Below, piece after piece: positions 31,691 to 42,184 of a stretch of 64,000 nt of DNA. The stretch comes from Nansenia antarctica. Taxonomy: Eukaryota; Chordata; Actinopteri; Argentiniformes; Microstomatidae. Below the pieces are notes generated by a model. The model was not told where the DNA came from, ran no database searches, and saw only the letters and a list, made by a program, of their open reading frames with translations. Positions within the stretch are counted from its first letter, which is position 1. Each line of letters begins with the position of its first letter. Made by a program: the position numbers and the translations under genes. Where the stretch lies: the NCBI GenBank assembly GCA_963989245.1, contig OZ022341.1, positions 66,639,657 to 66,703,656 on the forward strand. Direction: 5' to 3'.

Positions 31691-32700
31691 TATCGCTACA
31701 TGTCTACCTGCCACAATCTAAATACAATGCGCCCTACTTTGTAGGTGAAAAAACACACAAAATCTATTTGGATTGGGTGCCATCTGCTGCCCAAAATCGG
31801 AATTAGGTCTCACATAAATCGATTTGTGACAGGATGAAAATAATAAGCAGTGTAGTTTGTTCACCCTTTTTACATTAAAATAAACAACCATTTCTGAACG
31901 CATAATTCCAAACCATGTGTTTAATTTGAAAGGAGACACATTCATAATAGACAGTTCAGTTGTGTTTTGTTGCTTTGTGTTTGATTTTAGGTTAATTGAA
32001 TTGAAGACAACCTCTTAATGAATAGAAAGACACTTATAAAATATGCTATTTTGAATACATACACCAAAAAATTAACTACATAAAAAAGAAAATCACATAA
32101 ATGATGTTGAAGCACACCCAGTCTTTATTATTGTCATGCCATGGGGTGCAGGGTCCTTCAGATTTTGTCCACGGCTTTCCTAAAGATCGAGGAAACAGTT
32201 AATTCCAGTTGCATGTTTTATTGTTGGGTGTTAGGGGTATTATGGTGTCAAGACCGCCATCAGTATCTGAGGAGAAATCTAACTTTCTGTCGATACTTGG
32301 CCCCTTGGTTCATCCCTTGCCCCTCAACCTGAGCTGCACTTTTCTCTCATCTTGCTGAACTGGTAGGAGAAGATAAGGAATTAGTGCTTGAAGAAATAAT
32401 ACCTTCTGTAGTGGCCACAACCCAGATGAACATGCAGTAGGAAGAGAAAACACATTTTAGCCAGGAAAGATGGGGATTTAATGGAAGTGATTATTGAAAG
32501 ATCCAAACTCAATTCAAGTGGGTATCAGGGGATGAGAAGAAACAATCCCCTTTATTCTTCCTAAAACAATGTTTAGTCCTTTGTGCACCCTTGACTATGA
32601 GTCACAACTGAATGTGAAAGTGTAATGGACTAGGTGTGTAGAGATCTTCTCTCCTCTCTCCCCGATCCAAGCATCTGTTCTCCTCTAAATCCAGTTCCTA
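31691..32700. other. Intergenic; probable 3' UTR of the gene ending at 32707
   Basis: AT-rich with no coding frame. A minus-strand AATAAA (TTTATT at 32124-32129) about 580 bp after the stop codon of the minus-strand plexin-domain gene could be its polyadenylation signal (inference). Confidence 0.4.
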
Positions 32701-32706
32701 ATCCCC

Positions 32707-34513
32707 TCAGCACTGCCCTGCTTCGATAATGCCCTCTTTCTCATAACCGTCAACCTCGACCTCTGCATAACCGGATTGGAATCCCTGCTTTCGGAACTTC
32801 ATGGATGGCCAGTAGTTGTTGCGTGGCTGTGGAAATAAAGCACAGGAAGATATGCACATAAGGGTTATAGAGAAGGAAAAGCCCCCTCTACATCTAACAG
32901 GAGTGTAAGACAAAGATCAAATGCCTCTGCAACAGACACAGCTGGATGAGAAATTACACTGTGTCAGTGGTGCTAACCTGGGAGTAAATGTGTTTTTTAT
33001 TGGTTTTTATAAAAACGCAACACCGTGTATACAATCAATTAATCAAACAATCAGACATTTAAGACATTTCATTCAACAACAACCAACATTAAACTAACTA
33101 AAGTGCTCAGTGTTCAGTGTATTGTCCAGTGTAGTGTAATGTTCAGTGTTCAGTGTCCAGGTTCCAGTGTCGGTAGGAGGCAGGGGTAAAAAACCTGTTC
33201 GCTGTGCATCCGGGAAAAAAATTCCCCTGCAGCCCTCTAGTTGTAGAGCGACTACTATCCAGTTTGCCCACCAGTGCAAAGCCGTGGCTCCCCCACCTCC
33301 CTCCCCCGAGGGACCCCACACACCCGACTCACCCGACCCGCCCCACCACCGGCGCATCCGGCCCAGCCCACCAGGCTCAGACTCCTGTAGCCCTTCACGA
33401 GGTTAGCCGGACCAGGCGCCCCAGCGGCGGAGCAGATCGAGCACGCAGGCCGACCGGAGGCCCCCGAGGAGAGGCCCAGAGAGCTCGGCGCATGGCAGGC
33501 AAGCAGAGGCGAAAAACCTGTACACAGCTTATCCAGGGAAAAAGCTCCCTGGCTCTTCTCAGCTTGTTCCGGGCTGGGGGTTGGGGGTTGGCGGGTAGGG
33601 GACTGGGCCTGTAGCTGGGGGCCTGGAGTTGGGGGGGGGGGGGGCCCGGAACAGGGGGTTTGGGGTCGCTGAGTTGGAACCTGGGGTTGGTGCTGGGGTG
33701 ACGTGGTGGTTCCCGCCGGTCTCTGCTCCTGGGTCTGGAAGCCTGGGTAGGTGTCAGAGCTGGATATGACATGTGCCTGAAAAGATACAGGAGTGAGAGA
33801 AGGGAGGTGTGCATGGTTTGTGTAGTGTGCATTTTGGTGTCAGGCGGGTGATCAGTACTTAACCTGGGAGTAAAGGGGTGAGGCAAAAGAGGGATGGGAG
33901 TTGGTGTAAAGAGCCAGCAGGGTCAGAGCCAAGAGTAGCACCACTGCAGCTACAACACCTGCTATAAAAACTGTGTGGCTTGACCCCTCTTGCTGCCTCG
34001 GGGGGCCTGTCTTCATGTCTAAGGGTGAGAGAGAGACAAGAGAATCACGGTATTGTCACATGGCTTCATAGTCATGATTCAAACAGAATAAAGATCAACC
34101 CACCCTTGCCATTATAGAGAATAAGACGCTTGGTATCATCTGCAGGCATGTAAAATGTAAGATAAGTTAGAGTAGTATAGCAACTGCAGTAGTAAATACT
34201 CAAACCTCATTGTGACTACCGTATATACACAGTAATGATGATCATTTCTAGTCATTTTATTACTTTAATTTCGACACTGGGAAGAGAGGAAAAACTTGAG
34301 TTCTACTGTAGCATCATTGTTCTTGCTCAGTACTGTAGATGCAGACCTAACCTCTCACATACATCCAAGTACATCCTTCCTTGACTCACCCTCAGTTTCA
34401 GGGCCTTCTTTCAGTTTGCTAAAGGTTGTGGTCTCAGAGTCTGAGGCAACTGAGGGACCAATGGAGCTATCATGTCCTCTCCTAGAATGATCTTCACAAA
34501 TAACGTCTTTGAC
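32707..34513 (-). CDS. Plexin-domain-containing family gene, last three coding exons
   Basis: Exons read on the minus strand are 34513-34390, 34018-33864 and 32826-32707, all with AG/GT junctions and compatible phases. The joined peptide has the parts of a PLXDC1/2 C-terminus. These are an ICEDHSRRGHDSS stretch, an acidic Ser/Thr linker, a single transmembrane helix (HTVFIAGVVAAVVLLLALTL), a short juxtamembrane part, and a cytoplasmic tail (YWPSMKFRKQGF then GYAEVEVDGYEKEGIIEAGQ, Cys, stop) close to the family WPAMKF/YAEVE/EKEGF pattern. The upstream exons for the signal peptide, plexin-like and PSI domains were not found here, so this may be a gene tail or a relic. A LINE sits at the second exon's splice donor. 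Confidence 0.8.
32989..33859 (-). mobile_element. LINE 3' fragment inserted at a splice donor
   Basis: Flanked by a perfect 15-bp target duplication, TAACCTGGGAGTAAA (32974-32988 and 33860-33874). The duplication contains the exon end and donor CAG|GTTA of the plexin-domain gene. On the minus strand the fragment ends CCAATAAAAAACACA. Its body repeats, inverted, the Pro-rich 3' UTR-like sequence of 27900-28320. Insertion is in the same direction as the gene. Confidence 0.85.
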
Positions 34514-34602
34514 CTGCCAATAGAAAATAAATTACACTTCAACTCTGAGGCATTTGATGTACAGTATGTGAACCACCATACACATTGTGCAACTTTACCT
34601 CT

Positions 34603-35095
34603 TGAATGAATGAATGAATGGTCTTTATTGTCATTGACATAGTACAGGTACCAGACAACGACATTTGGGAGGGGGGGCTCCCTTGGTGCTAGGAAAAAAA
34701 TATAAAAATAAATAAATAAAGAAAAACAAGAAGGGAAAGGAGCTGGTTTACATAAATAAAGGCTATGTACACTATCCACTATACTATACTGTACAAATAA
34801 GACACTGTGCTGTACTCTATGCTATGCTATACCTATTCTAACATTTCCTATTCTCTGCAACCTTATGTACCCTAGGGTTGTCATATTGCACATAGTGTTA
34901 TTGCACATTCATTTAAAGTGTCGCAGTTTGCAGGCTTGAAATGTACACATTTGTGCCTCAGCACTACACCTGATTTTCAATCCAGCAGCTGCCATCAATC
35001 CGTCCAGACTGTCCAGGGCCCAGAACCTAGGTCTTTGCTGTGTTCAGGGCCTGGATGGCCCTGGGGTAGAAGCTGAGCTTCAGTCTGTTTGTGAT
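34603..35095 (-). mobile_element. LINE 3' end with GAAT tail
   Basis: It begins with TGAATGAATGAATGAATGGT and CTTTATTGTCATTGACATAG (the inverse of the 3' tail) and ends in coding sequence LKLSFYPRAIQALNT. A second, shorter tail of the same family is at 39482-39550. Confidence 0.75.
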
Positions 35096-35254
35096 CATCT
35101 CCACAACCGCCTCCTCTAGCCGTTCCAGGTGTTTAGTACGGGTAGAGAACTGCCCTTCCAGGGCCATAAGGGTATCAGAGTGTTGCCCCAGCAGGTTGCC
35201 CTGTTCTGTGAGGGCGCGTAGGACCGATGCTGTGTCTGCTGGGTTCAGTTCCAT
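35095..35254 (-). pseudogene. Ty3/gypsy gag N-terminus (truncated)
   Basis: It starts MELNPADTASVLRALTEQGN and LLGQHSDTLMALEGQ, the characteristic N-terminus of gag in fish Ty3/gypsy elements, 14 bp after the end of an LTR. It is cut after about 50 residues by junction with a LINE 3' end. The rest of gag and all of pol are missing. Confidence 0.75.
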
Positions 35255-35267
35255 GGCCAGATCGTAC

Positions 35268-35888
35268 TGTGACAGTCAGATAGGGAACCCAAGCGCAGAC
35301 ACAGACACAGACAGGTTAAGGTAAAATAAAGTAAGATTTATTTAAGGGGGTTGGCAGAGAATGGTCGTAGGGCAAGCGGGGGGTCAGGCCGGGAGGTCAG
35401 GCAGGCAAGAGGGCAGGTAGGACAGGTATGCAGGAGGGCAGGCAGGTAGGAGGGGGGCAGGTAGGGCAGGCAGGCAAGAGGGCAGGTAGGGCAGGCAGGC
35501 AGGCAGGTAGGAGGGGGGCAGGTAGGGCAGGCAGGCAGGCAGGAGGGAAGGTAGGGCAGGCAGGCAGGAGGGCAGGTAGCAGGAGTCCGGTAGGGGTACT
35601 GGGGGGTAAAGGCAAAACAGGGGTAAGTAGGAGGCAGGTACAGGCAGGGTAGTAATTAGGTAGGGGAGCTGGAAGCGTATCATACGGTAAACTGAAGCTA
35701 CGATCTGGCAGAGTAGTGAAGGCTGGACCGGGTCTTTATACAGGGCTAACGAAGAGATAATGAAGAACAGCCGGACAGCTGCGCACCTGAAGCCACTCCT
35801 GCCAATTAGAGGGAGAGAGAGAGAGAGGGAGAGAGGGAAAGAGAGAGAGAGAGGCACTGCCCACTACCTAGAGGTAGAGGGCGTGACA
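35268..35888 (-). mobile_element. Ty3/gypsy 5' LTR
   Basis: On the minus strand it runs from TGTCACGCCC (35888) to GACTGTCACA (35268), with a TATAAAGACCC box at about 35729-35740. A gag start codon follows. Inside, 35395-35595 is a GGCAGGTAGGGCAGGCAGGC-type minisatellite, which gives spurious Leu/Pro-rich open frames. Only this LTR is seen. Confidence 0.8.
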
Positions 35889-35889
35889 G

Positions 35890-36652
35890 ATGTGGAAAGT
35901 ATTTATTTCCCTGACACTAAAATATAATACGGTTTTACGAAGTTCGCGCATATGCGCGCGCTCGTGTGTGTGTAAGTAAAAAAACAGTCTGAAACAAAGG
36001 AATTCATTATAAATGTCATAATGTATTAATTAACAGTCACACACACGTCCGAGTATTTAATCAACAAAGGAGCCATGTGTAGTAACATCAAATTGGAGCA
36101 ATATAAATAATGAAATATCAACTGACAATGGTGCTTATTAGAACTCTTAACACACTTACATTCTGAAACTGCTGGTGTTTTCACATTCTGAAACAGCAAC
36201 ATTAATATGTAATATCAAACAGAGCAAGAACAACAAATAAATAAACAAATAAATCAAAAAATCAATAAACAATTATATTCTGAAACCGCTGGTGTTCTTA
36301 TTTACATTTTACATGACTCCACTGGGTCTGTCTGCCTGCTTGTCTGTCTGTCTGCCTGTCTGTCTGCCTGCCTAAGACATCTTACTTATTTTGCACTCTG
36401 CATCTTATTTACATTTTTGCACTCTGCAGCTTCTATCCACTTACCACTATCCTGGTGTCGTTTTTCATTGTCTTCTCGTTTCTTTTTTGGTGACCAGAAA
36501 TGTGCGATCGCTTCATGATTGCTGCTGACAGCTGAGAGGCAGCTAGAAGTCCATTTCAAGCTAGAAGGGGGCGGGCCCCACTAGGGGGGTTTTGGGGCAG
36601 CGGCGTGGATACTGCCAATAGTGGTTACGGATATGGATGTCCGTGGTGTTAT
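35890..36652. other. Intergenic, simple-sequence patches
   Basis: AT-rich. The phrase ATTCTGAAAC-GCTGGTGTT occurs at 36161 and 36280, and a TCTGCCTG-type repeat lies at 36328-36375. No gene is recognised. Confidence 0.5.
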
Positions 36653-37273
36653 AGATTGATTGATTGATTGAAAACTTTATTAGAAGATTTGCAGAAGTAG
36701 GTACATGAAAGTACATATTACATACAAGGTCAACTAACAGGATAAAAACCCAAGAAAGCCACTGGCTTATTTCAATTGGGGTCCTTGATTCTCAATTCAT
36801 CGTTACATGTAAGACAGACAAAAAAAACTAGTACTATCTACAAGATAATACAGACAAATAACTATTACTATCTACAAGATAAACATACATCCATCATGGG
36901 AAGAACAATACAACAAAACATAAGGTATGTACAGCGGGTAGGACAGGTGGGGACATACACCACCGGTGGGGGCGGGGGACAAAACACAAAGTATGTACAG
37001 TGGGTAGTTCGGGTCTTTTAATCTGATTTTTGATTTAGAGGGTCCAGTTACGGATTGCAGCCTCCTGTAAATGTTTTTTGAGAGTGGTTTTGAAGGTGGG
37101 CAGTGTTTTGCACTCCTTTAAGATTATAGGAAGGGCGTTCCACATTTTTACTGCATAGTTTGCAAACGAGTTTAACCCCTTGTTTGTGGTGCAACGCGGT
37201 TGAACGTGGTTCGTGGAGCTTCCTCTGGTGTTGTATGTGTGGACGTTGTTCACTTTTTGGAAGTATGTTGACA
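36653..37273 (-). mobile_element. LINE, short copy of the element in H1
   Basis: Starts with the same TTGATTGATTGATTGAAAAC tail as 12818 and matches 12818-13436 nearly base for base. It keeps the RT C-terminus (YLSTYFQKVNNVHTYNTRGS to the stop at about 37035) and is truncated at about 37273. No clear target duplication is seen. Confidence 0.92.
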
Positions 37274-37374
37274 AGATCATATAATAACGCCGTAATTGCA
37301 GGGAATACTTTACCAAACTAGCTATTTCACAATGAAAAGTAGTTAAACTCTTAACTACCCTCATATTGTTTAGC

Positions 37375-37500
37375 TTGTCAAACTAAAACTGTTCTTGGAT
37401 GAATGTATGCGCAGCGCGAGCAGACTCAGAGCGACTGAACGCTGAATGCCATGATTTCCATTGAAAATACATTCATCCAAGGACAGTTTTAGTTTGACAA
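37375..37500. repeat. Inverted repeat with 34-nt arms
   Basis: The arm TTGTCAAACTAAAACTG-onward at 37375-37408 is the near-perfect inverse of 37467-37500, with a 58-nt loop between. It may be a foldback MITE or a fragment of one. A GCTAGCTAGC stretch follows at 37573-37595. Confidence 0.75.
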
Positions 37501-38569
37501 AAAGGCCCTTTTTGTTTGGTGGCCCCAAGCAATTGCCTTGGTTGCCTCTATGGACGGGGCGCCTCTGCACTGGGCTAGCTAGCTAGCCTAGCTAGTCTTT
37601 ACCCTACCTAGTTTAACCAACACATTACATATTAACGAACAATAAATAATCTGAAACAGGTATAAATACTGACCCATGGAGTTAAGCCACATTTACATTT
37701 GACACCAACTGACATGTCACGAAAATATTGTCATAAAAACCCACTCGGTTTTCACTCGCCAGCTAGCATGTGAACAGTTATCTAGCCGAGCTAGCCCAGC
37801 AGGCAAACTCCTCAAGCCTCCTAACCCTAACCCAAACAAACATTCATTCATGTCACTAAAAGGTGAGCTGGCTGTCCTCAGTGGCTGCTGTCAGTCGGAT
37901 TAAGGCAAGGAAATTGTTTATTGTCGTCACTAGGGTTGCCACCTTTCAGTCAGAGAAATAAGGGACACCCCTCGCAATAGGGGCCCCGCTCCTCGGGACC
38001 ACGACCACCACGGGCCCAAGGGCGGGGTGGGGGCGCCAGTGCTAGTAAATCATAAGTTAAACATCGTTTTAATAAAGCCTTAAGGGCTGCCAAGTTTCAC
38101 CAAAAATTTGGAGTGAGATTTTTTGGCGGTGGAGCGACCCAAAACTGTGCACGTTTTGGCAGCGGCGGCCCCTCTCTCCCACACAATTATTTGTGCTAGT
38201 TTCCTGCAATTTTACATGTTGTTCATAATAAACCAGTACAAGAAATAAAAATAATTGTAACATTTGATAAAACAAGACAAATTCAGACAATATATCATAT
38301 TTATGTAAGTCTGAATAAACAAATACAGTAGCCTACAGAGTCTAAAAGAAAATTGGGCCCCATCAACATGACTCAGCCCCTTGGTCAGCAGCAGAAAGAC
38401 CCTTGGTAATCATCTTATATACAGTGCATTGCTCATAGATGGCTATCTTGTTATACAGGAGATACCAGGGTTTTTCCTGGGTCCGAATGAGGCCTTTGGG
38501 ATTGATTGATTTTTTTTTGAGGGACCCCCAATTGTTGTATTTGTATTGTACATTGTAATTATTATTATT

Positions 38570-38603
<34 letters not shown>

Positions 38604-38962
38604 TATATTATGTTACAGTAGAGAAACAAAAAACTGTTACCAAAACTGCAAAGTTGCAAAGTAGACCTATCATCTCACCCAAATTAAGTGAATATTAAGT
38701 GAATAGGCCTATTTAAGAAACGGTATGACATAGTGTCTTTGAGATAAAGGATACAATCCGTTTTCACACTCGTGTTGACTAACAGAAGATTAATGGATGG
38801 GGAAAAACATGAGTGTGAGGACGGAGGATGATGAGCAAAGTCCCATCATGGATATTTCACTGCCAATCTCTCCTCCATCACCCCGAAAAAGAGAACAGAG
38901 GATGAAATAACTTGCGATTTGAAAGTACAGGCTACCAGATACGTATGCACATATTTTGCTAC
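37501..38962. other. Intergenic, repeat debris
   Basis: CACTAGGGTTGCCACCTTTC at 37927 resembles the end of a common fish hAT-derived repeat but no partner end is clear. An ATT/TAA microsatellite lies at 38558-38601. No gene was found. Confidence 0.4.
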
Positions 38963-39065
38963 CAGGGTTGCCAGACGGAATTGACAATTTCCAGCCCAAC
39001 CAGTCTAAAAGCTGCCGAATCCACCCGTCCAGTGTGACCAAAAGTAGCCCAATCTGGCAACACTG
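38963..39065. mobile_element. hAT MITE, 103 bp
   Basis: Begins CAGGGTTGCCAGAC and ends ATCTGGCAACACTG, inverted termini. Flanks are TTTGCTAC and CTTGCTAC, a 7/8 match consistent with an 8-bp hAT target duplication. A related 89-bp element is nested at 61428-61516. Confidence 0.8.
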
Positions 39066-39481
39066 CTTGCTACGTTCTAAGGGCCAATCCCAATTCACCC
39101 CTATGACTTCGTTTTCACCCCTATGGCTTGATTTGCGCGTTCACGTTTAGGGGGAGGGCTGTCCCAATTCATATTTCATCGAGCCATGGCTTCATTTTGA
39201 GGGCTAACTATGGCCCAATCCCGATTCTCTTTTCTACCACTTCAGCTCGTTTTGGAGTCACTCGTTTTGGAGCCACAAGCCGTAGTGGTTCCCCGGGGGA
39301 AATGGGACAACCCTTCACGACTAATACGTCATCCGTAGTGTAATGAATGGGTTAATTCATAGTCAGGACAGCGCATGCGCCTTAGAGAGAGTTCATGATA
39401 TACCAAGTAGGTGACTGACAGGTGTCGAGAGAACCGAAGTAAACTGGTTATACCTTTGTTGAACCCAGACTCAAGTGTCTT

Positions 39482-39550
39482 GAATGAATGAATGAATGAA
39501 TGGTCTTTATTGTCATTGCTATAGTACAGGTACCAAACAACGAAATATTA
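39482..39550 (-). mobile_element. LINE 3' tail, GAAT family
   Basis: TGAATGAATGAATGAATGAA, GGTCTTTATTGTCATTGC and TACAGGTACCAAACAACGA match the start of 34603. Only the tail is present. Confidence 0.7.
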
Positions 39551-40007
39551 TTCTATGTCCAAGTGACATTACACGTAGTATCGTAGAAAAGCATTGACGC
39601 TCGCGATTCATTCACAACTTGAATTTTTAGGCAGCTTGCGAAAAAAGCGTTTGAATTAGCTATATCATCCAAATAATAGGATTACTTGATATATAATTAA
39701 CAAATTGGCAAGCTAAGCTACATAGTATATATTAGTATCCGACGACGAGGTTTCGTTTACTGGGAGTACGGACCAGTTTTAAACTTGCGAATTGTGCTCA
39801 CTGAAAGAGAGCTCGAACGCCAATGTCATTGGGTAGCTGTAAGGCAGACGTGTATGTTTGTCACTGACGTAAGCTAGTATGAAGTACTGTCATTGGTTGT
39901 TTGAACTGTCGATTATGTGTGTCATGGAAAATATTGTCAAGTTCGAGAGACTTGTAAACACCGAGATGGATGGAATCCTTTTATAATACAGGTGAGACTG
40001 GTGACAT

Positions 40008-40160
40008 TTGACATTTAACCGACGCCTTTATCCAAAGCGATTTACAACAAATACATGTGTAGGGTGTAAGTGAATCACCTATCCATCAGTTATCATAAGA
40101 AAATGATGCTAGGACCAGAGGTCACAATGCTAGAAGAAGGAAGAATTACTTGTTATTATT
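40008..40160 (-). mobile_element. L2-like LINE tail
   Basis: GACGCCTTTATCCAAAGCGA matches the tail at about 30015. The following segment (GAATCACCTATCCATCAGTT onward) is also found inverted upstream of H2B-B (about 8680-8750) and in direct orientation upstream of H2B-C (62460-62545). Old LINE sequence therefore forms part of the H2B upstream spacer. Confidence 0.65.
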
Positions 40161-41004
40161 ATTTATTATATTATTATTATTATTATAAAAAAAAAAAATC
40201 AATTGCTTCCACACAGTTTCTGAAAGCATGGCTCATTTTCTCAAAACTCTAAACACAAATCCAAGAACTCACACACAAAACCCAAAACTTCACAAATCTC
40301 TTGCAAAAGTAAACACTGTATTTAAAATGTTATGTCTTCTCAAAATTAAATGTTTGTCGTCAAATGACACACACACACCATCAAATGAATAGACACTTCT
40401 AAGAACCAATTGAACACTGATATGCTCAATGGAAAACACTAGGCCTACTATTATAAGATTATCAGTAGGCCTTTTGCATTTTCAGTGTTACACTACATAC
40501 TGCGCATACAGTAGCCTGTTGTAAACTGTTATGTTTTCATACTCAAATATAAAACACACAAATACAAGAATAGAATGTTTTTTTATTCTGAAACACTGTA
40601 TACACCTCAGCAAACACAGTTGGATTTGTAAAATTCATACAGAACAAACAATAGACATAAGAAAATAAACCTTCTGCACAGTATATACTGTAAAGAAAAA
40701 GAAGATTAGGCTGCATCCTGCCTTTCGTTTCCGACTGGCCACAGGACCTCATCGACATCACAGGCAATGTTCTCCCTGACCACGAATCCACCCCTGATAT
40801 GCTTTAGCAGCTATATCACCACATGCTTCCTCCATTGCTTGTAGGAGGGGCATGCACTCATGCTCTACGTTCATATACTTTCCAACCCCAAGCTGAAAAA
40901 AACTCCTCAATAGGGTTGAGAAATAAAGAATACGGTGGCAGATGAAGAACGGAAAATGTGGGTGGTTGTGGACCAAAAGAACAGCAATATGAGTGAAAAG
41001 CAGG

Positions 41005-41130
41005 AAATGTGTTTCACCACACAGGATAAGTGGTTGTCATGGATCAACCCAAAATTCTTGGCTGTCTGGGAGGAGGTCGCAGTAGAGTTCTCTACTGTGG
41101 TAGAAATGCCTTGGAGAGGGCCGGCTTTCC
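41005..41130 (-). mobile_element. L2-like LINE internal fragment
   Basis: CACAGGATAAGTGGTTGTCA, TTCTTGGCTGTCTGGGAGG and AGTAGAGTTCTCTACTGTGG parallel 30895-31010 of the L2-like element, with substitutions. Confidence 0.7.
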
Positions 41131-41656
41131 CAGGTTGCTGGTGAATAGCATGCAACTACTCAAATCACATACAGATGAATTTCTGCTATATGGGCCAATG
41201 AAGACAATTCATAAAGGCTAGGCTACTGATTTGTGGTAGGACAGAATAATAAGTAGCCTTTATGAAATGTCGTCATTGGTGCATATAGAACAAATGTATC
41301 TATGTAATTTGAGTAGTTGCTTGCTGAAGTATCCATGTTAAACTTTCGTCTATTCTACTGTCATAACAGAAATAATTTCCCTTCAAATATAAAAATAAAG
41401 AAGAACAAAGAATAAAAAACTGAACCTGATGACATGGTAGCAGACAGCACAAACATGAATAATAATGTTCTATTCAGACCTGAGCAAAAGACATATTTGA
41501 AATATGAAATATTGGAAAAGCTTGAGGTGTGCTTGATCTAGCTTGCCTTGCATGTAGCTCTAGCCTTTCTGTGACTATTCCAATGCTTTCATTGAGCCTG
41601 ACAAGGAAATCAAGCACGTAATGTTTTTCAAAATTCAAATGTTGCTCTGGTTTGTT

Positions 41657-41658
<2 letters not shown>

Positions 41659-41711
<53 letters not shown>
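41659..41711. repeat. TG microsatellite
   Basis: Long uninterrupted GT run of about 50 bp. It creates spurious Val/Cys open frames. Confidence 0.95.
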
Positions 41712-41712
<1 letters not shown>

Positions 41713-42184
41713 GTCTGCCTTGTCTCAATTGTTGTACGAATTCCACCAACCTTGATTGTGGGGATAAAAAAAAGGATATTGAAACAATTAATTCAAAGTA
41801 ATCCTTTCTACGTGAATATGGGTGTATTTTATTCCAACATAGGTTGTGCAAAAGACAACATTCACACAAAGGAGTCATAATAAATGAGGAATGAATGCTT
41901 TACGATGTTGTGGATAAGACTCAAATTTGCTCCGGTAAAACTCATGACAAAGCTGGGCAGCCAACGCCTGGTTGAAGAGCACATCATCATTTTGTCCACT
42001 AAATGTATTTCCAATGAGCCTATTCAAGTGAAATTTGCACCAGACTTTGGTATTAACTCAAACAATCCAGACAAAAAATCTAAACATTAAAGCTTATATG
42101 TAAATAAAGTTATGTGTAATCCCTAATGGCAACACATCTACTTGTGAGTCATGTTGAGGCTCTCAGTCAGCTGCATGAGCTCAC

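Noticed and set aside
33395..33886. Proline-rich 163-residue frame as a possible gene
   Set aside because: The same sequence recurs inverted at 27900-28320 and lies inside a LINE fragment with a 15-bp target duplication; it is most likely 3' UTR.
35384..35857. Leu/Pro-rich open frames on the minus strand
   Set aside because: They arise from the GGCAGGTAGG minisatellite inside a Ty3 LTR.
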